Positions 35,609 to 42,292 of a stretch of DNA of 64,000 bases are shown one piece after another. The notes under the pieces were generated by a model. The model worked only from the letters and a program-made list of their open reading frames with translations, made no database searches and was not told where the DNA came from. The position numbers were made by a program, and so were the translations under genes. Source of the DNA: a virus; IMG/VR virus record IMGVR_UViG_3300025647_000020, positions 28,951 through 92,950 of that record; one strand, written 5' to 3'. The first letter of the stretch is position 1, and every line of letters starts with the position of its first letter.

Positions 35609-35708
35609 ATGTTCATTGACATAGTTGGATTATTTTAGAAAATATTAACTGAAAAAGGTAGTCAGTCCTTTGGAGTGCAAACATTATTGCCACCAGTTGA
35701 TACATAAA

Positions 35709-35784
35709 GGTCTATGGGGCTGCTTGGGTTGGCCGTCGGATTGTCTATCCGAATATCAGATGGGTTCAAATCCCATATAGACTG
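35709..35784 (+). tRNA. tRNA-Asp (GTC)
   Basis: Acceptor GGTCTAT/ATAGACT, anticodon arm TCGGA-TTGTCTA-TCCGA, T arm ATGGG-TTCAAAT-CCCAT, discriminator G. Complete cloverleaf. A second Asp(GTC) gene lies at 36433. Confidence 0.85.
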
Positions 35785-35790
35785 CAACAT

Positions 35791-35870
35791 GCTCCTGTAC
35801 GCAAAATAGGCAAAGCGGCCACACTTAGGATGTGGTGATTTATTTGTGGGTTCAAGTCCCACTGGGAGTA
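35791..35870 (+). tRNA. tRNA-Leu (TAG)
   Basis: Acceptor GCTCCTG/TGGGAGT, anticodon arm CCACA-CTTAGGA-TGTGG, 10-nt variable arm, T arm GTGGG-TTCAAGT-CCCAC. Reads CUA/CUG. Confidence 0.85.
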
Positions 35871-35950
35871 CAATTTAATAAGTTTCAAGTAAAAGTGCTT
35901 ACTTAAAGACAAATAGTGATTTGATCTTTTTAATGAAGATTATTAATATA

Positions 35951-36026
35951 TCTAGATGTAGCTTAAATGAATAAAGCACCATGTTTGGGACATGGAAGAT
36001 GTCAATTTGAGTTTGACCATCTGGAC
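35951..36026 (+). tRNA. tRNA-Pro (TGG)
   Basis: Acceptor TCTAGAT/ATCTGGA, anticodon arm CCATG-TTTGGGA-CATGG, T stem GTCAA/TTGAC with an atypical loop TTTGAGT lacking the usual TTC. Confidence 0.75.
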
Positions 36027-36027
36027 T

Positions 36028-36346
36028 TTTTTTGAAAAAGGAATCTCTAACGTATGTCGAAAGAGATATAGGGCTGGCAGTTAGCCTATTGCAGTTTAAA
36101 AATAACTTTTATACGTTTTTTTAAACGCATAAAGAAATTAATATATAACTATTAATTTTCATACTGTTGGAAACCAATGATTGCATATGAAAATGTAATC
36201 TTGTTTACTAAACACGTTTTTAGTGGTTGCACTGAACCCTTGATTTTTAGTAAAAAATCATAAACAGGCTACAAAGATCAGTTTATTAAAACTGTCAATA
36301 ATAACGTTAGGTTAGCTGCCATTGATTAATTTCATAAAAAGCTCCA
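36028..36346 (+). other. Hairpin-rich non-coding stretch inside the tRNA cluster
   Basis: No gene and no intact tRNA in 319 nt. Several local hairpins: TCTCT/AGAGA at 36044-36070, GGCT/AGCC near 36073-36087, CTTTTATACGTTT/AAACGCATAAAG at 36106-36134, GATTGCA/TGTAATC near 36179-36200, GATTTTT/AAAAATC near 36243-36260 and CAGTTT/AAACTG near 36279-36294. Could be tRNA-processing spacer, a structured RNA or decayed tRNAs. Confidence 0.35.
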
Positions 36347-36420
36347 CAGGAGTTAGCTCAGTTGGTTAGAGCGTCATCTTTACATGGTGAATGTCAATGG
36401 TTCGATCCCATTACTCTTGT
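36347..36420 (+). tRNA. tRNA-Val (TAC)
   Basis: Acceptor CAGGAGT/ACTCTTG, TAGCTCAGTTGGTTAGAGC D arm, anticodon arm TCATC-TTTACAT-GGTGA, T arm AATGG-TTCGATC-CCATT. Confidence 0.85.
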
Positions 36421-36432
36421 CATTTTAATTAT

Positions 36433-36508
36433 GGTCTATGGGGCTGCTGGATGTGGCCACTCCCTTGTCGCGGGAGAGATCAGACGGGTTTGAATCCCGT
36501 ATAGACCG
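36433..36508 (+). tRNA. tRNA-Asp (GTC), second copy
   Basis: Acceptor GGTCTAT/ATAGACC, anticodon arm CTCCC-TTGTCGC-GGGAG, T arm ACGGG-TTTGAAT-CCCGT, discriminator G. Same acceptor as the copy at 35709 but a different anticodon stem. Confidence 0.85.
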
Positions 36509-36522
36509 CTTTTATTATTTAT

Positions 36523-36595
36523 GGGGCATTGATGAAACTGGCTATCATATAACACCTGCAATGTTATTTTACGGGTTCAAACCCCGTATGCTCCA
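36523..36595 (+). tRNA. tRNA-Ala (TGC)
   Basis: Acceptor GGGGCAT/ATGCTCC, anticodon arm TAACA-CCTGCAA-TGTTA, T arm ACGGG-TTCAAAC-CCCGT, discriminator A. Confidence 0.8.
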
Positions 36596-36650
36596 CCCAA
36601 TTAATTGACTATCAGTGTTTTATGTTATGTCAGTTAATCTTTTACTTTAA

Positions 36651-36729
36651 TACTGAGATACCCCCCTTGACTGATATTCAAAATAAAGGTAATTGGGTGA
36701 AAATATGGATTCGACCCCCATTCTCAGTA
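36651..36729 (+). tRNA. tRNA-like element without a recognisable anticodon arm
   Basis: A perfect 7-bp acceptor ACTGAGA/TCTCAGT and a T-loop-like ATTCGACC are present, but the middle contains no standard D or anticodon arm. It holds ACCCCCCTT and AAAGGTAATTGGGT, which can pair partly. May be a decayed tRNA or one carrying an insertion. Confidence 0.4.
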
Positions 36730-36740
36730 CTTTTTTTACT

Positions 36741-36814
36741 AGCAGGTGTGGTGTAATTGGTAACATACAATCCTTCCAAGATTAAGTCGCAAGATCGTTC
36801 CTTGTCACCTGCTC
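36741..36814 (+). tRNA. tRNA-Gly (TCC)
   Basis: Acceptor AGCAGGT/ACCTGCT, anticodon loop CTTCCAA closed by AATC/GATT, T stem GCAAG/CTTGT with an unusual loop ATCGTTC. Confidence 0.75.
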
Positions 36815-36826
36815 TGATTTTTACAT

Positions 36827-36900
36827 GCTTCTATAGCTCAACTGGATAGAGCAATTCCCTACGAAGGAATAGGTTGTTAGTTCGACTCTAACTAGAAGTA
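36827..36900 (+). tRNA. tRNA-Arg (ACG)
   Basis: Acceptor GCTTCTA/TAGAAGT, TAGCTC D arm, anticodon arm ATTCC-CTACGAA-GGAAT, T arm GTTAG-TTCGACT-CTAAC, discriminator A. Confidence 0.88.
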
Positions 36901-36911
36901 CAAATTTTTAA

Positions 36912-36983
36912 AGACCTATCGTATAATGGCTATTACCCCTGATTTTGAGTCAGGAAATTCCAGTTCAAATCTGGATAGGTTTA
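36912..36983 (+). tRNA. tRNA-Gln (TTG)
   Basis: Acceptor AGACCTA/TAGGTTT, anticodon arm CCTGA-TTTTGAG-TCAGG, T arm TCCAG-TTCAAAT-CTGGA. Reads CAA; a near-cognate candidate for reading UAA/UAG as glutamine, although the anticodon is not a true suppressor. Confidence 0.85.
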
Positions 36984-37000
36984 TTTTTTTTCTTAATATG

Positions 37001-37031
37001 TTGCATTTGTAGTTTATTTTATGTAACTTTA
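37001..37031 (+). promoter_or_regulatory. Bacteroidota-type promoter TTG-N20-TAACTTTA
   Basis: TTG 37001-37003 and TAACTTTA 37024-37031 (final G replaced by A), spacer 20, 8 nt before the HNH gene. Confidence 0.55.
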
Positions 37032-37038
37032 CTTTAAA

Positions 37039-37764
37039 ATGAAAAAATGGAATTTAGAGGAAACAAATAAATTAAAACTATATATAGCTCAAAGAATGAG
37101 CTATGAAGAAATTTGTTTAAAAATGAATAGGACTTTTAGTTCGGTTGGTAATAAAGCTAGAAAATTAAATTTAACATATAATCCTAAAAAAAGAATTTAT
37201 CGAAGTTTATACATTTGTCAAAATACAAAATGTGTAAAAACATTTGAAGGATACGTTATAGCTAACCCGAAATATTGTAGTAGTTCATGTGCTGCCCAAG
37301 TAAACAATTTAAATGTTCAAAGAAATAAACAAAAAAAAATAGATTTACCTCCAAAAATAAATAAACAAAAAATAATAACACATAGTTTTTGTTTATACTG
37401 TAAGGCTGCTAAACATAATATCTATTCAACTTACTGTAGTGTAACATGCTCTAGTGAACATAAGAGAGACATTAAGATTGGATTATGGTTAAATGGAAAG
37501 CACAGTGGACATAAAGGAAAAACTTTACAATTATGTGGTTTTGTAAAATATCATCTGAGAAAAATCAGAGGCACAAAGTGCTGTCAATGCGGGTGGGATA
37601 AAAAACACCCTATAGATGGAGCTACATGTAACCATATAGATCACATTGACGGTGATGCATCTAACAATAAAATAGAAAATTTGAGAATATTATGTCCCAA
37701 CTGTCATTCATTAACAGCAAACTTTGGTTCACGTAACAAAAATTCTGCTAGAAATTTTAATTAA
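37039..37764 (+). CDS. HNH homing-type endonuclease with N-terminal helix-turn-helix and zinc fingers
   Basis: 241 residues. The N-terminus (WNLEETNKLKLYIAQ, then YEEICLKMNRTFSSVGNKA) is a helix-turn-helix of the kind used for DNA recognition. Two zinc-finger-like Cys clusters follow (YCSSSC, FCLYC plus YCSVTC), then the HNH core CNHIDHIDGDASNN with LRILCPNCHS. A typical free-standing homing endonuclease, sitting next to the tRNA cluster where such elements often reside and possibly responsible for spread of the tRNA region. Confidence 0.8.
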   Translation: MKKWNLEETNKLKLYIAQRMSYEEICLKMNRTFSSVGNKARKLNLTYNPKKRIYRSLYICQNTKCVKTFEGYVIANPKYCSSSCAAQVNNLNVQRNKQKKIDLPPKINKQKIITHSFCLYCKAAKHNIYSTYCSVTCSSEHKRDIKIGLWLNGKHSGHKGKTLQLCGFVKYHLRKIRGTKCCQCGWDKKHPIDGATCNHIDHIDGDASNNKIENLRILCPNCHSLTANFGSRNKNSARNFN

Positions 37765-37767
37765 CAT

Positions 37768-37798
37768 TAGGATTAATCAGTTATTTTATTTATCTTTG
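37768..37798 (+). promoter_or_regulatory. Bacteroidota-type promoter (TAG box, N20, TATCTTTG)
   Basis: TATCTTTG 37791-37798 with TAG (inside TTAGG) 20 nt upstream, 22 nt before the lipoprotein start codon. Confidence 0.6.
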
Positions 37799-37820
37799 TG
37801 TCAACAAAAACAAAAAAATC

Positions 37821-38087
37821 ATGAAATTATTTTATGTTTTATTATTGATTACTGTATTGAGCTTTACTAATTGTACCGAACAAGCTAGAACAAAAGCCTT
37901 TGGAGGAACTATGACGATTGAACTGGAAAAGGGAGAACGTCTTATTGAAGCTACTTGGAAAGATACACAACTATGGTATTTAACTGAACCGATGAAAGAA
38001 GATTATGTGCCTAATACTAAAACGTTTAGAGAACAATCTTCATTTGGAATGATGGAAGGAAAAGTTGTATTTAAAGAAAGTCGATAA
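37821..38087 (+). CDS. Small lipoprotein
   Basis: 88 residues. N-terminal signal MKLFYVLLLITVL ends in a lipobox-like SFTNC, so Cys18 should be lipidated. The mature part is small and beta-rich (GERLIEATWKDTQLWYL). Exposed on the host envelope, it could alter the receptor or block superinfection, as do several small phage lipoproteins; this is inference. Confidence 0.65.
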   Translation: MKLFYVLLLITVLSFTNCTEQARTKAFGGTMTIELEKGERLIEATWKDTQLWYLTEPMKEDYVPNTKTFREQSSFGMMEGKVVFKESR

Positions 38088-38104
38088 TATTACATAAGAA
38101 ATCA

Positions 38105-38175
38105 GATGGTAGTACATGTAAATAATATTAATCGTTCAGTTCAGCACAGAGGTTATGTTATTTAGTACTATCATC
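38105..38175 (+). ncRNA. Long imperfect hairpin upstream of the split tRNA-Glu
   Basis: GATGGTAGTAC (38105-38115) pairs with GTACTATCATC (38165-38175), then a 3-nt bulge, then TAAATAA (38119-38125) with TTATTTA (38158-38164): 18 bp around a 32-nt loop. It ends 5 nt before the tRNA-Glu 5' end, so it may be a processing signal, terminator or small RNA. Confidence 0.4.
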
Positions 38176-38180
38176 AAATT

Positions 38181-38304
38181 CTCCGGTGGCTTAGTTGGTT
38201 AAAGCATCCCACTTTCCTGTCCATTTATTAAGACTAATCCGTTTTAGTTTTTTAAAGGCCAAGATTAATGGGAGGATCGTGGGTTCGAGTCCCACCCGGA
38301 GAAC
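38181..38304 (+). tRNA. tRNA-Glu (TTC) interrupted by a 50-nt insert in the anticodon loop
   Basis: Acceptor TCTCCGG/CCGGAGA and T arm GTGGG-TTCGAGT-CCCAC are perfect, with D stem GCTT/AAGC. The anticodon stem TCCCA/TGGGA and a normal loop CT-TTC-AA form only if 38217-38266 is removed, that is between positions 36 and 37. The 50-nt insert is U-rich and much shorter than any group I intron. An intact tRNA-Glu(TTC) exists at 52618. Confidence 0.65.
38217..38266 (+). other. Putative 50-nt tRNA intron
   Basis: Insert between nucleotides 36 and 37 of the tRNA-Glu. CCATT (38221-38225) can pair with AATGG across the 3' junction (38267-38271), and AATC with GATT, giving a bulged stem around the splice sites. 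Boundaries can shift by one or two bases. Confidence 0.45.
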
Positions 38305-38317
38305 ATAAAAGCTAAAT

Positions 38318-39238
38318 ATGTCAAGAAACGTACAACATTCTTTATTGGGAAAAGCTAAGGCTAATAAAAAAGATGAATTTTATACACAATTTAAAGACAT
38401 AGAGGGTGAATTAAAACATTATGAACATCATTTTAAAGATAAAATAGTTTATTGTAATTGTGACGATCCTAATGTTAGTAATTTTTCAAAATATTTTATT
38501 TTAAACTTTGAAAGATTAAAACTAAGAAAATTAATTTCTACTGGGTATAAGAAAGAAGGTAGAGGAGTTGGAAATCTTTATAAAAAAGATCAAAATAAAA
38601 TTATTCGTCTAGAAGGTAATGGAGATTTTAGAAGTGAAGAATGTATTGAATTGTTAAAAGAATCAGATATTGTAGTTACTAATCCTCCATTTTCTTTGTT
38701 TCGTGAATATGTAGGACAATTAATAGAATACAAAAAAAATTTTCTCATTATTGGCAATATAAATGCTCTTACCTATAAAGACATTTTTAAGCTTATTAAA
38801 AATAATAACGCTTGGATGGGTATTAACATGGGAAGAGGAATCTCAGGGTTTATCGTTCCAGAACATTATGAGCTTTATGGGACAGAGACTAAAATAGACG
38901 ATGAAGGAAATAGAATAGTCTCACCTAATAATTGTTTTTGGTTGACAAACTTAGATACATCTAAACGACACGAAGACATCGTTCTTTCAAAAACATATTA
39001 TGGATGTGAAAGTGAATATCCAATATATAATAATTATGATGGTATCAATGTAAATAAAACAAAAGATATACCAAGGGATTACAGGGGAGCTATGGGTGTA
39101 CCAATAACATTTCTGCATAAATTTAATCCAGATCAATTTGAAATAATTAAATTTAGAAAGGGAAATGATGAAAAAGATTTATCAATAAATGGCAAATGCC
39201 CATACTTTAGAATTTTAATTAAAAATAAAAGATTATAA
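38318..39238 (+). CDS. Adenine-specific DNA methyltransferase, EcoRI-methylase-like
   Basis: 306 residues. N-terminus NKKDEFYTQFKDIEGEL is typical of the EcoRI-type adenine methylase family; VYCNCDDPNVSNF marks the SAM-binding region and VVTNPPFSLF the catalytic N-P-P-F. WLTNLD and CPYFRILIKNKR near the end also fit the family. Probably protects phage DNA, or modifies host DNA, as an orphan methylase; no cognate nuclease is adjacent. Begins 14 nt after the split tRNA. Confidence 0.8.
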   Translation: MSRNVQHSLLGKAKANKKDEFYTQFKDIEGELKHYEHHFKDKIVYCNCDDPNVSNFSKYFILNFERLKLRKLISTGYKKEGRGVGNLYKKDQNKIIRLEGNGDFRSEECIELLKESDIVVTNPPFSLFREYVGQLIEYKKNFLIIGNINALTYKDIFKLIKNNNAWMGINMGRGISGFIVPEHYELYGTETKIDDEGNRIVSPNNCFWLTNLDTSKRHEDIVLSKTYYGCESEYPIYNNYDGINVNKTKDIPRDYRGAMGVPITFLHKFNPDQFEIIKFRKGNDEKDLSINGKCPYFRILIKNKRL

Positions 39239-39295
39239 AAATAGAAAGACAGAAGCTTGGCAGACAGGTGATATTAGTAAATTATATTTTTATAA

Positions 39296-39369
39296 ACCCC
39301 TATAACTCAGTTGGTTAGAGTATCGTACTTTTAATGCGAGAGTCCTTGGTTCGAGTCCAAGTAGGGGTA
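39296..39369 (+). tRNA. tRNA-Lys (TTT)
   Basis: Acceptor ACCCCTA/TAGGGGT, anticodon arm TCGTA-CTTTTAA-TGCGA, T arm CTTGG-TTCGAGT-CCAAG. Complete. Confidence 0.88.
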
Positions 39370-39383
39370 CAAATTTTATTAAA

Positions 39384-39473
39384 GGGGGTGTAGCTGATGT
39401 GGTTTTAGCGGGAGACTGTTAATCTCTGATTGAAAATATTGAAATAAAGTGGGTTCGAATCCTACCGCCCCCG
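39384..39473 (+). tRNA. tRNA-Asn (GTT) with enlarged variable region
   Basis: Acceptor GGGGGTG/CGCCCCC, D stem GCTG/TAGC, anticodon arm GGAGA-CTGTTAA-TCTCT, T arm GTGGG-TTCGAAT-CCTAC. Between anticodon and T stems lie 21 AT-rich nt instead of the usual 5 and without a stem. Confidence 0.7.
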
Positions 39474-39484
39474 CTTTTATTTAT

Positions 39485-39558
39485 TCTGAGGTGGCTGAAT
39501 TGGTTAAGGCACGTTTCTTGTAAAAACGGTTTTGCAGGTTCGAATCCTGTCCTCAGAT
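39485..39558 (+). tRNA. tRNA-Thr (TGT)
   Basis: Acceptor TCTGAGG/CCTCAGA, anticodon arm CGTTT-CTTGTAA-AAACG, T arm GCAGG-TTCGAAT-CCTGT. Complete. Confidence 0.85.
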
Positions 39559-39577
39559 CATTTTTTCTAAAATAAAC

Positions 39578-39608
39578 TTGCAATTGTCATTAATTAATCT
39601 TATCTTTA
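39578..39608 (+). promoter_or_regulatory. Bacteroidota-type promoter TTG-N20-TATCTTTA
   Basis: TTG 39578-39580, TATCTTTA 39601-39608, spacer 20, 22 nt before the small membrane protein. Confidence 0.6.
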
Positions 39609-39630
39609 CAAAAATTAAAACACAATAATT

Positions 39631-39828
39631 ATGAAAACAATTTTTATTCTTTATTTTGCTACTATAGCTTTTGCACTTTTTGGTTGGGGGAGCTGTATTC
39701 ACAAGTTTATCCAATGTGACTTTGACAGTACAAAAACAAGTTATAAGTCAGAAATTATCTATGGTGTTGGTACATTTGTTCCTGTGATAGGAGTTTTTAT
39801 AGGATATATGAATGTAGGAGAAGGTTAA
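39631..39828 (+). CDS. Small two-helix membrane protein
   Basis: 65 residues: a hydrophobic N-terminus (about 3-20), a short loop with CIHKFIQCDF, and a second hydrophobic segment (VGTFVPVIGVFIGYM). Own early promoter. Small early membrane proteins of this shape often act in superinfection exclusion; no direct evidence here. Confidence 0.55.
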   Translation: MKTIFILYFATIAFALFGWGSCIHKFIQCDFDSTKTSYKSEIIYGVGTFVPVIGVFIGYMNVGEG

Positions 39829-39846
39829 AAAATTTTTTATAGGTAT

Positions 39847-39877
39847 TTGCTTTTATGCATTTATCTCTGTATCTTTG
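39847..39877 (+). promoter_or_regulatory. Bacteroidota-type promoter TTG-N20-TATCTTTG
   Basis: TTG 39847-39849 and TATCTTTG 39870-39877, spacer 20, only 4 nt before the ATG at 39882, so the transcript is nearly leaderless. Confidence 0.7.
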
Positions 39878-39881
39878 TATT

Positions 39882-40439
39882 ATGGAACAAATAAAATTAC
39901 AACTTACAACAGGGAATGATAAACAATCACGCAGAGCGTTAGATTTTTATCCTACTCCACCTGAAGCGACTATAGCTTTATTGGACTTTCTTAAATTAAA
40001 ACCTACTACAGTATGGGAGTGTGCTTCTGGAAATGGAGCAATGGTAGATGTGTTAAAACAATATGGTCACGATGTAATAGCTACAGATATAATAAATGGG
40101 GAAGATTATCTTCTCATAAAAAGAGATGCTGATATTATTATCACTAATCCACCATTTAATATATCAGATAAGTTTATAGAAAAAGCAGTTAATGAATGCT
40201 CAATTGTTGCATTTTTGTTAAAAACACAATATTGGCACGCAAAAAAAAGATATAAGCTTTTTAAAAAACATTCACCATCATACATTTTACCTTTAACTTG
40301 GAGGCCAGACTTCTTATATCAAGAACGAAAAAATGGAGCAAAAGGTTCTCCAACAATGGATGTTAATTGGAATGTTTGGATAAAAGGTGATTCAACTACT
40401 AAATATTTACCTTTACTAAAACCAAATAACATTTTTTAG
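39882..40439 (+). CDS. DNA N6-adenine methyltransferase-like protein
   Basis: 185 residues from ATG 39882 (the start downstream of the promoter box; an upstream in-frame ATG would overlap it). DFYPTPPEAT is the usual opening of phage adenine methylases, VWECASGNGAMVD the SAM site and IIITNPPFN the catalytic N-P-P-F. MDVNWNVWIKGD closes the domain. Third DNA methylase in the window. Short, without a visible target-recognition domain. Confidence 0.75.
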   Translation: MEQIKLQLTTGNDKQSRRALDFYPTPPEATIALLDFLKLKPTTVWECASGNGAMVDVLKQYGHDVIATDIINGEDYLLIKRDADIIITNPPFNISDKFIEKAVNECSIVAFLLKTQYWHAKKRYKLFKKHSPSYILPLTWRPDFLYQERKNGAKGSPTMDVNWNVWIKGDSTTKYLPLLKPNNIF

Positions 40440-40455
40440 TAAAAATTTAAAAATT

Positions 40456-40749
40456 ATGAGAATAACATTTGACGCATTATTTTACTATGCAAGAGAACAA
40501 TATGGTATTGGGTGGAATCCATGTAATGACATATTTTTTGGTGGCGTTCTTGATTATGGTTCATTCAATGAATATGATCGTTATTGTTTAATAGATCAAT
40601 TTGACATTGAAGTAGGCACAAAAATTGATGGCGCATTAATAAAAGAATTATATAACAATAATCCGCGAAATGGAAAAATAGGTTACATGATAACCTATAA
40701 TTTCATGATTGATAATAAAATAGATGATTTGTTCATTGATAATAAGTAA
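40456..40749 (+). CDS. Hypothetical protein, 97 residues
   Basis: Acidic, Asn/Tyr-rich protein 16 nt after the methylase, probably co-transcribed. No motif recognised. Confidence 0.45.
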   Translation: MRITFDALFYYAREQYGIGWNPCNDIFFGGVLDYGSFNEYDRYCLIDQFDIEVGTKIDGALIKELYNNNPRNGKIGYMITYNFMIDNKIDDLFIDNK

Positions 40750-40818
40750 AATAATATGGAATACTTTAGTGATTATAAGCTTTTTATAAAAAGTGTAAAA
40801 GATTTAACTCTTTAAAAT

Positions 40819-40900
40819 GCTTCTGTACATAAATTGACAAAGCGGTTATTATTATTTTTTCAGCCCGACCGTTCCATCATCAAATAATAATGGGGTGTAA
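40819..40900 (+). pseudogene. tRNA-Leu-like 5' half remnant
   Basis: GCTTCTGTACATAAATTG followed by ACAAAGCGG closely resembles the 5' half of the tRNA-Leu at 35791, but no anticodon arm or matching 3' half follows. Instead a hairpin ATTATTATTT/AAATAATAAT encloses CAGCCCGACCGTTCC. Probably a decayed tRNA. Confidence 0.35.
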
Positions 40901-41002
40901 TCTGCGGAAAGATTAGTATACAAGGAATAAGTTGAATCAGTTATTTCAAAATCTTCTTTTAATAAACCTATGTTTGTATGTTCTGAAAGATATATTATCA
41001 TT

Positions 41003-41740
41003 TTAATTATTACTTATAGCTTTAAAATCTTTTGTTTCTCTTTCTACATTTTTATATTTATCTTCACCTGTTTTGGGGACTAATTTTTTGTTTACTATAT
41101 GATAATTATCATCGTCTATTTCGCCTAAATTGGTATAATCAAAACCATGTAGAATTGCTATTTTTTGTACGGGGAATTTACCATAAACTGTTGCATATGC
41201 TGCTTGCCCCACCACTTCTGTAAAAAGTGCGGGGATTGCTAAGTTAGGGGCTAATTTAGCATGAACATTAAATGCTGCAATTTCACCTTTACCCCCAAAA
41301 CCAACGTTTGCTTGTATGTGAGTTAAATAATCATGGATTGTTCGCATAACAATATTATCCTCAACGGAAAATATCGGATGCTCAGAATAATCTATATTTA
41401 TTTTAAGTATACCTGTTTTTTGTACCTCTGATTTCATTTCAGGCTGTGTTTGATAGGGTTGACCTCCCTTTATATATTTGACATCAAATTTTCGACCTAA
41501 GATATTAAATGTTTTACCCTCATATGATTTATGTTCACTGACAAATAAAACATTAACTTTTGATAATAATCTTTTAAATAACGTATAATTTGAATTTTTT
41601 AATGAATCCCAATGTTTTTTAGCTCCGGGTTCTAATTCGGGGGCTTCCTCATAAGCTTTTGCAATTAATTCTAGATATTGAGAATAGTCACTTAACATCA
41701 TTTTTTCACCTAATAGATTTTCATTTATATATATTATCAT
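41003..41740 (-). CDS. Conserved-looking phage protein with N-terminal packaging-like signature
   Basis: 245 residues beginning MIIYINENLLG, one of a group sharing a hydrophobic M-x-I-x-[ILF]-[EN] start. The body has a striking conserved-looking stretch: TIHDYLTHIQANVGFGGKG then AAFNVHAKLAPNLAIPA, with several His residues that could bind metal. No known enzyme class identified. A late-type element lies 14 nt upstream on the minus strand although the surrounding genes use early promoters, suggesting a virion-associated protein. Confidence 0.5.
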   Translation of the reverse strand: MIIYINENLLGEKMMLSDYSQYLELIAKAYEEAPELEPGAKKHWDSLKNSNYTLFKRLLSKVNVLFVSEHKSYEGKTFNILGRKFDVKYIKGGQPYQTQPEMKSEVQKTGILKINIDYSEHPIFSVEDNIVMRTIHDYLTHIQANVGFGGKGEIAAFNVHAKLAPNLAIPALFTEVVGQAAYATVYGKFPVQKIAILHGFDYTNLGEIDDDNYHIVNKKLVPKTGEDKYKNVERETKDFKAISNN

Positions 41741-41754
41741 AATATAAAACTTTA

Positions 41755-41764
41755 AAATAAATAG
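41755..41764 (-). promoter_or_regulatory. Late-type element CTATTTATTT (minus strand)
   Basis: Minus-strand CTATTTATTTTAAAG, 14 nt before the start codon at 41740. Confidence 0.4.
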
Positions 41765-41768
41765 TGTA

Positions 41769-42185
41769 ATGGAACAGTATTTTAATGCATATTTTATAAT
41801 AAATAAATTATCAGTAATTTTATCTCCTTATTTGAAAAATCAAAATATGAATAGATATTTGATAAATAATTCATATGATAACTTTATGATTATAACTGCT
41901 TATGTTTCGAATGAAATAAATAAGATAGAAGAAAATAAAAAAAAGAATAAATTATTAAAAAAAGATATAAAAACTTATAAATATTTTAAATGCTATGGAG
42001 CAGATAAAATAATAAATTATAAACATAGAGAGGATTCATTTATTGTATTTAATATCTCTAAACAGTATTCTTTAGAGTTATGCGAAAAATATAAACAAGA
42101 TTGTATACTGTGGGGAGAAAAAAATAAATTCCCTATTTTATTAGATAGATTTGGCAATGATTTGGCAGATATTAAAATAGTATAA
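41769..42185 (+). CDS. DUF3293-like hypothetical protein
   Basis: 138 residues. Lys-rich centre, then HREDSFIVFNISKQYS and LCEKYKQDCILWGEKN, which resembles the 'E-D-S-F-x-V' and 'Y-x-Q-x-x-I-x-x' pattern of the DUF3293 family. Function unknown. Divergent from the preceding minus-strand gene. Confidence 0.4.
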   Translation: MEQYFNAYFIINKLSVILSPYLKNQNMNRYLINNSYDNFMIITAYVSNEINKIEENKKKNKLLKKDIKTYKYFKCYGADKIINYKHREDSFIVFNISKQYSLELCEKYKQDCILWGEKNKFPILLDRFGNDLADIKIV

Positions 42186-42212
42186 AAGGAATAAAATTAA
42201 ACCAATAATTAT

Positions 42213-42243
42213 TTGTTATTTTAAAAGTTTATCAGTATCTTTA
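42213..42243 (+). promoter_or_regulatory. Bacteroidota-type promoter TTG-N20-TATCTTTA
   Basis: TTG 42213-42215, TATCTTTA 42236-42243, spacer 20, 49 nt before the HNH gene. Confidence 0.6.
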
Positions 42244-42292
42244 CAGTATCGAAAAACTTATTTTATTTATTTAACCGATAAAAAAATTTAAC

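Noticed and set aside
38217-38266. Group I intron in the tRNA
   Set aside because: Far too short and without P3/P7 core motifs.
40756-40815. 19-codon reading frame after 40749
   Set aside because: Too short, no coupling or motif; it runs into the tRNA-Leu-like remnant.
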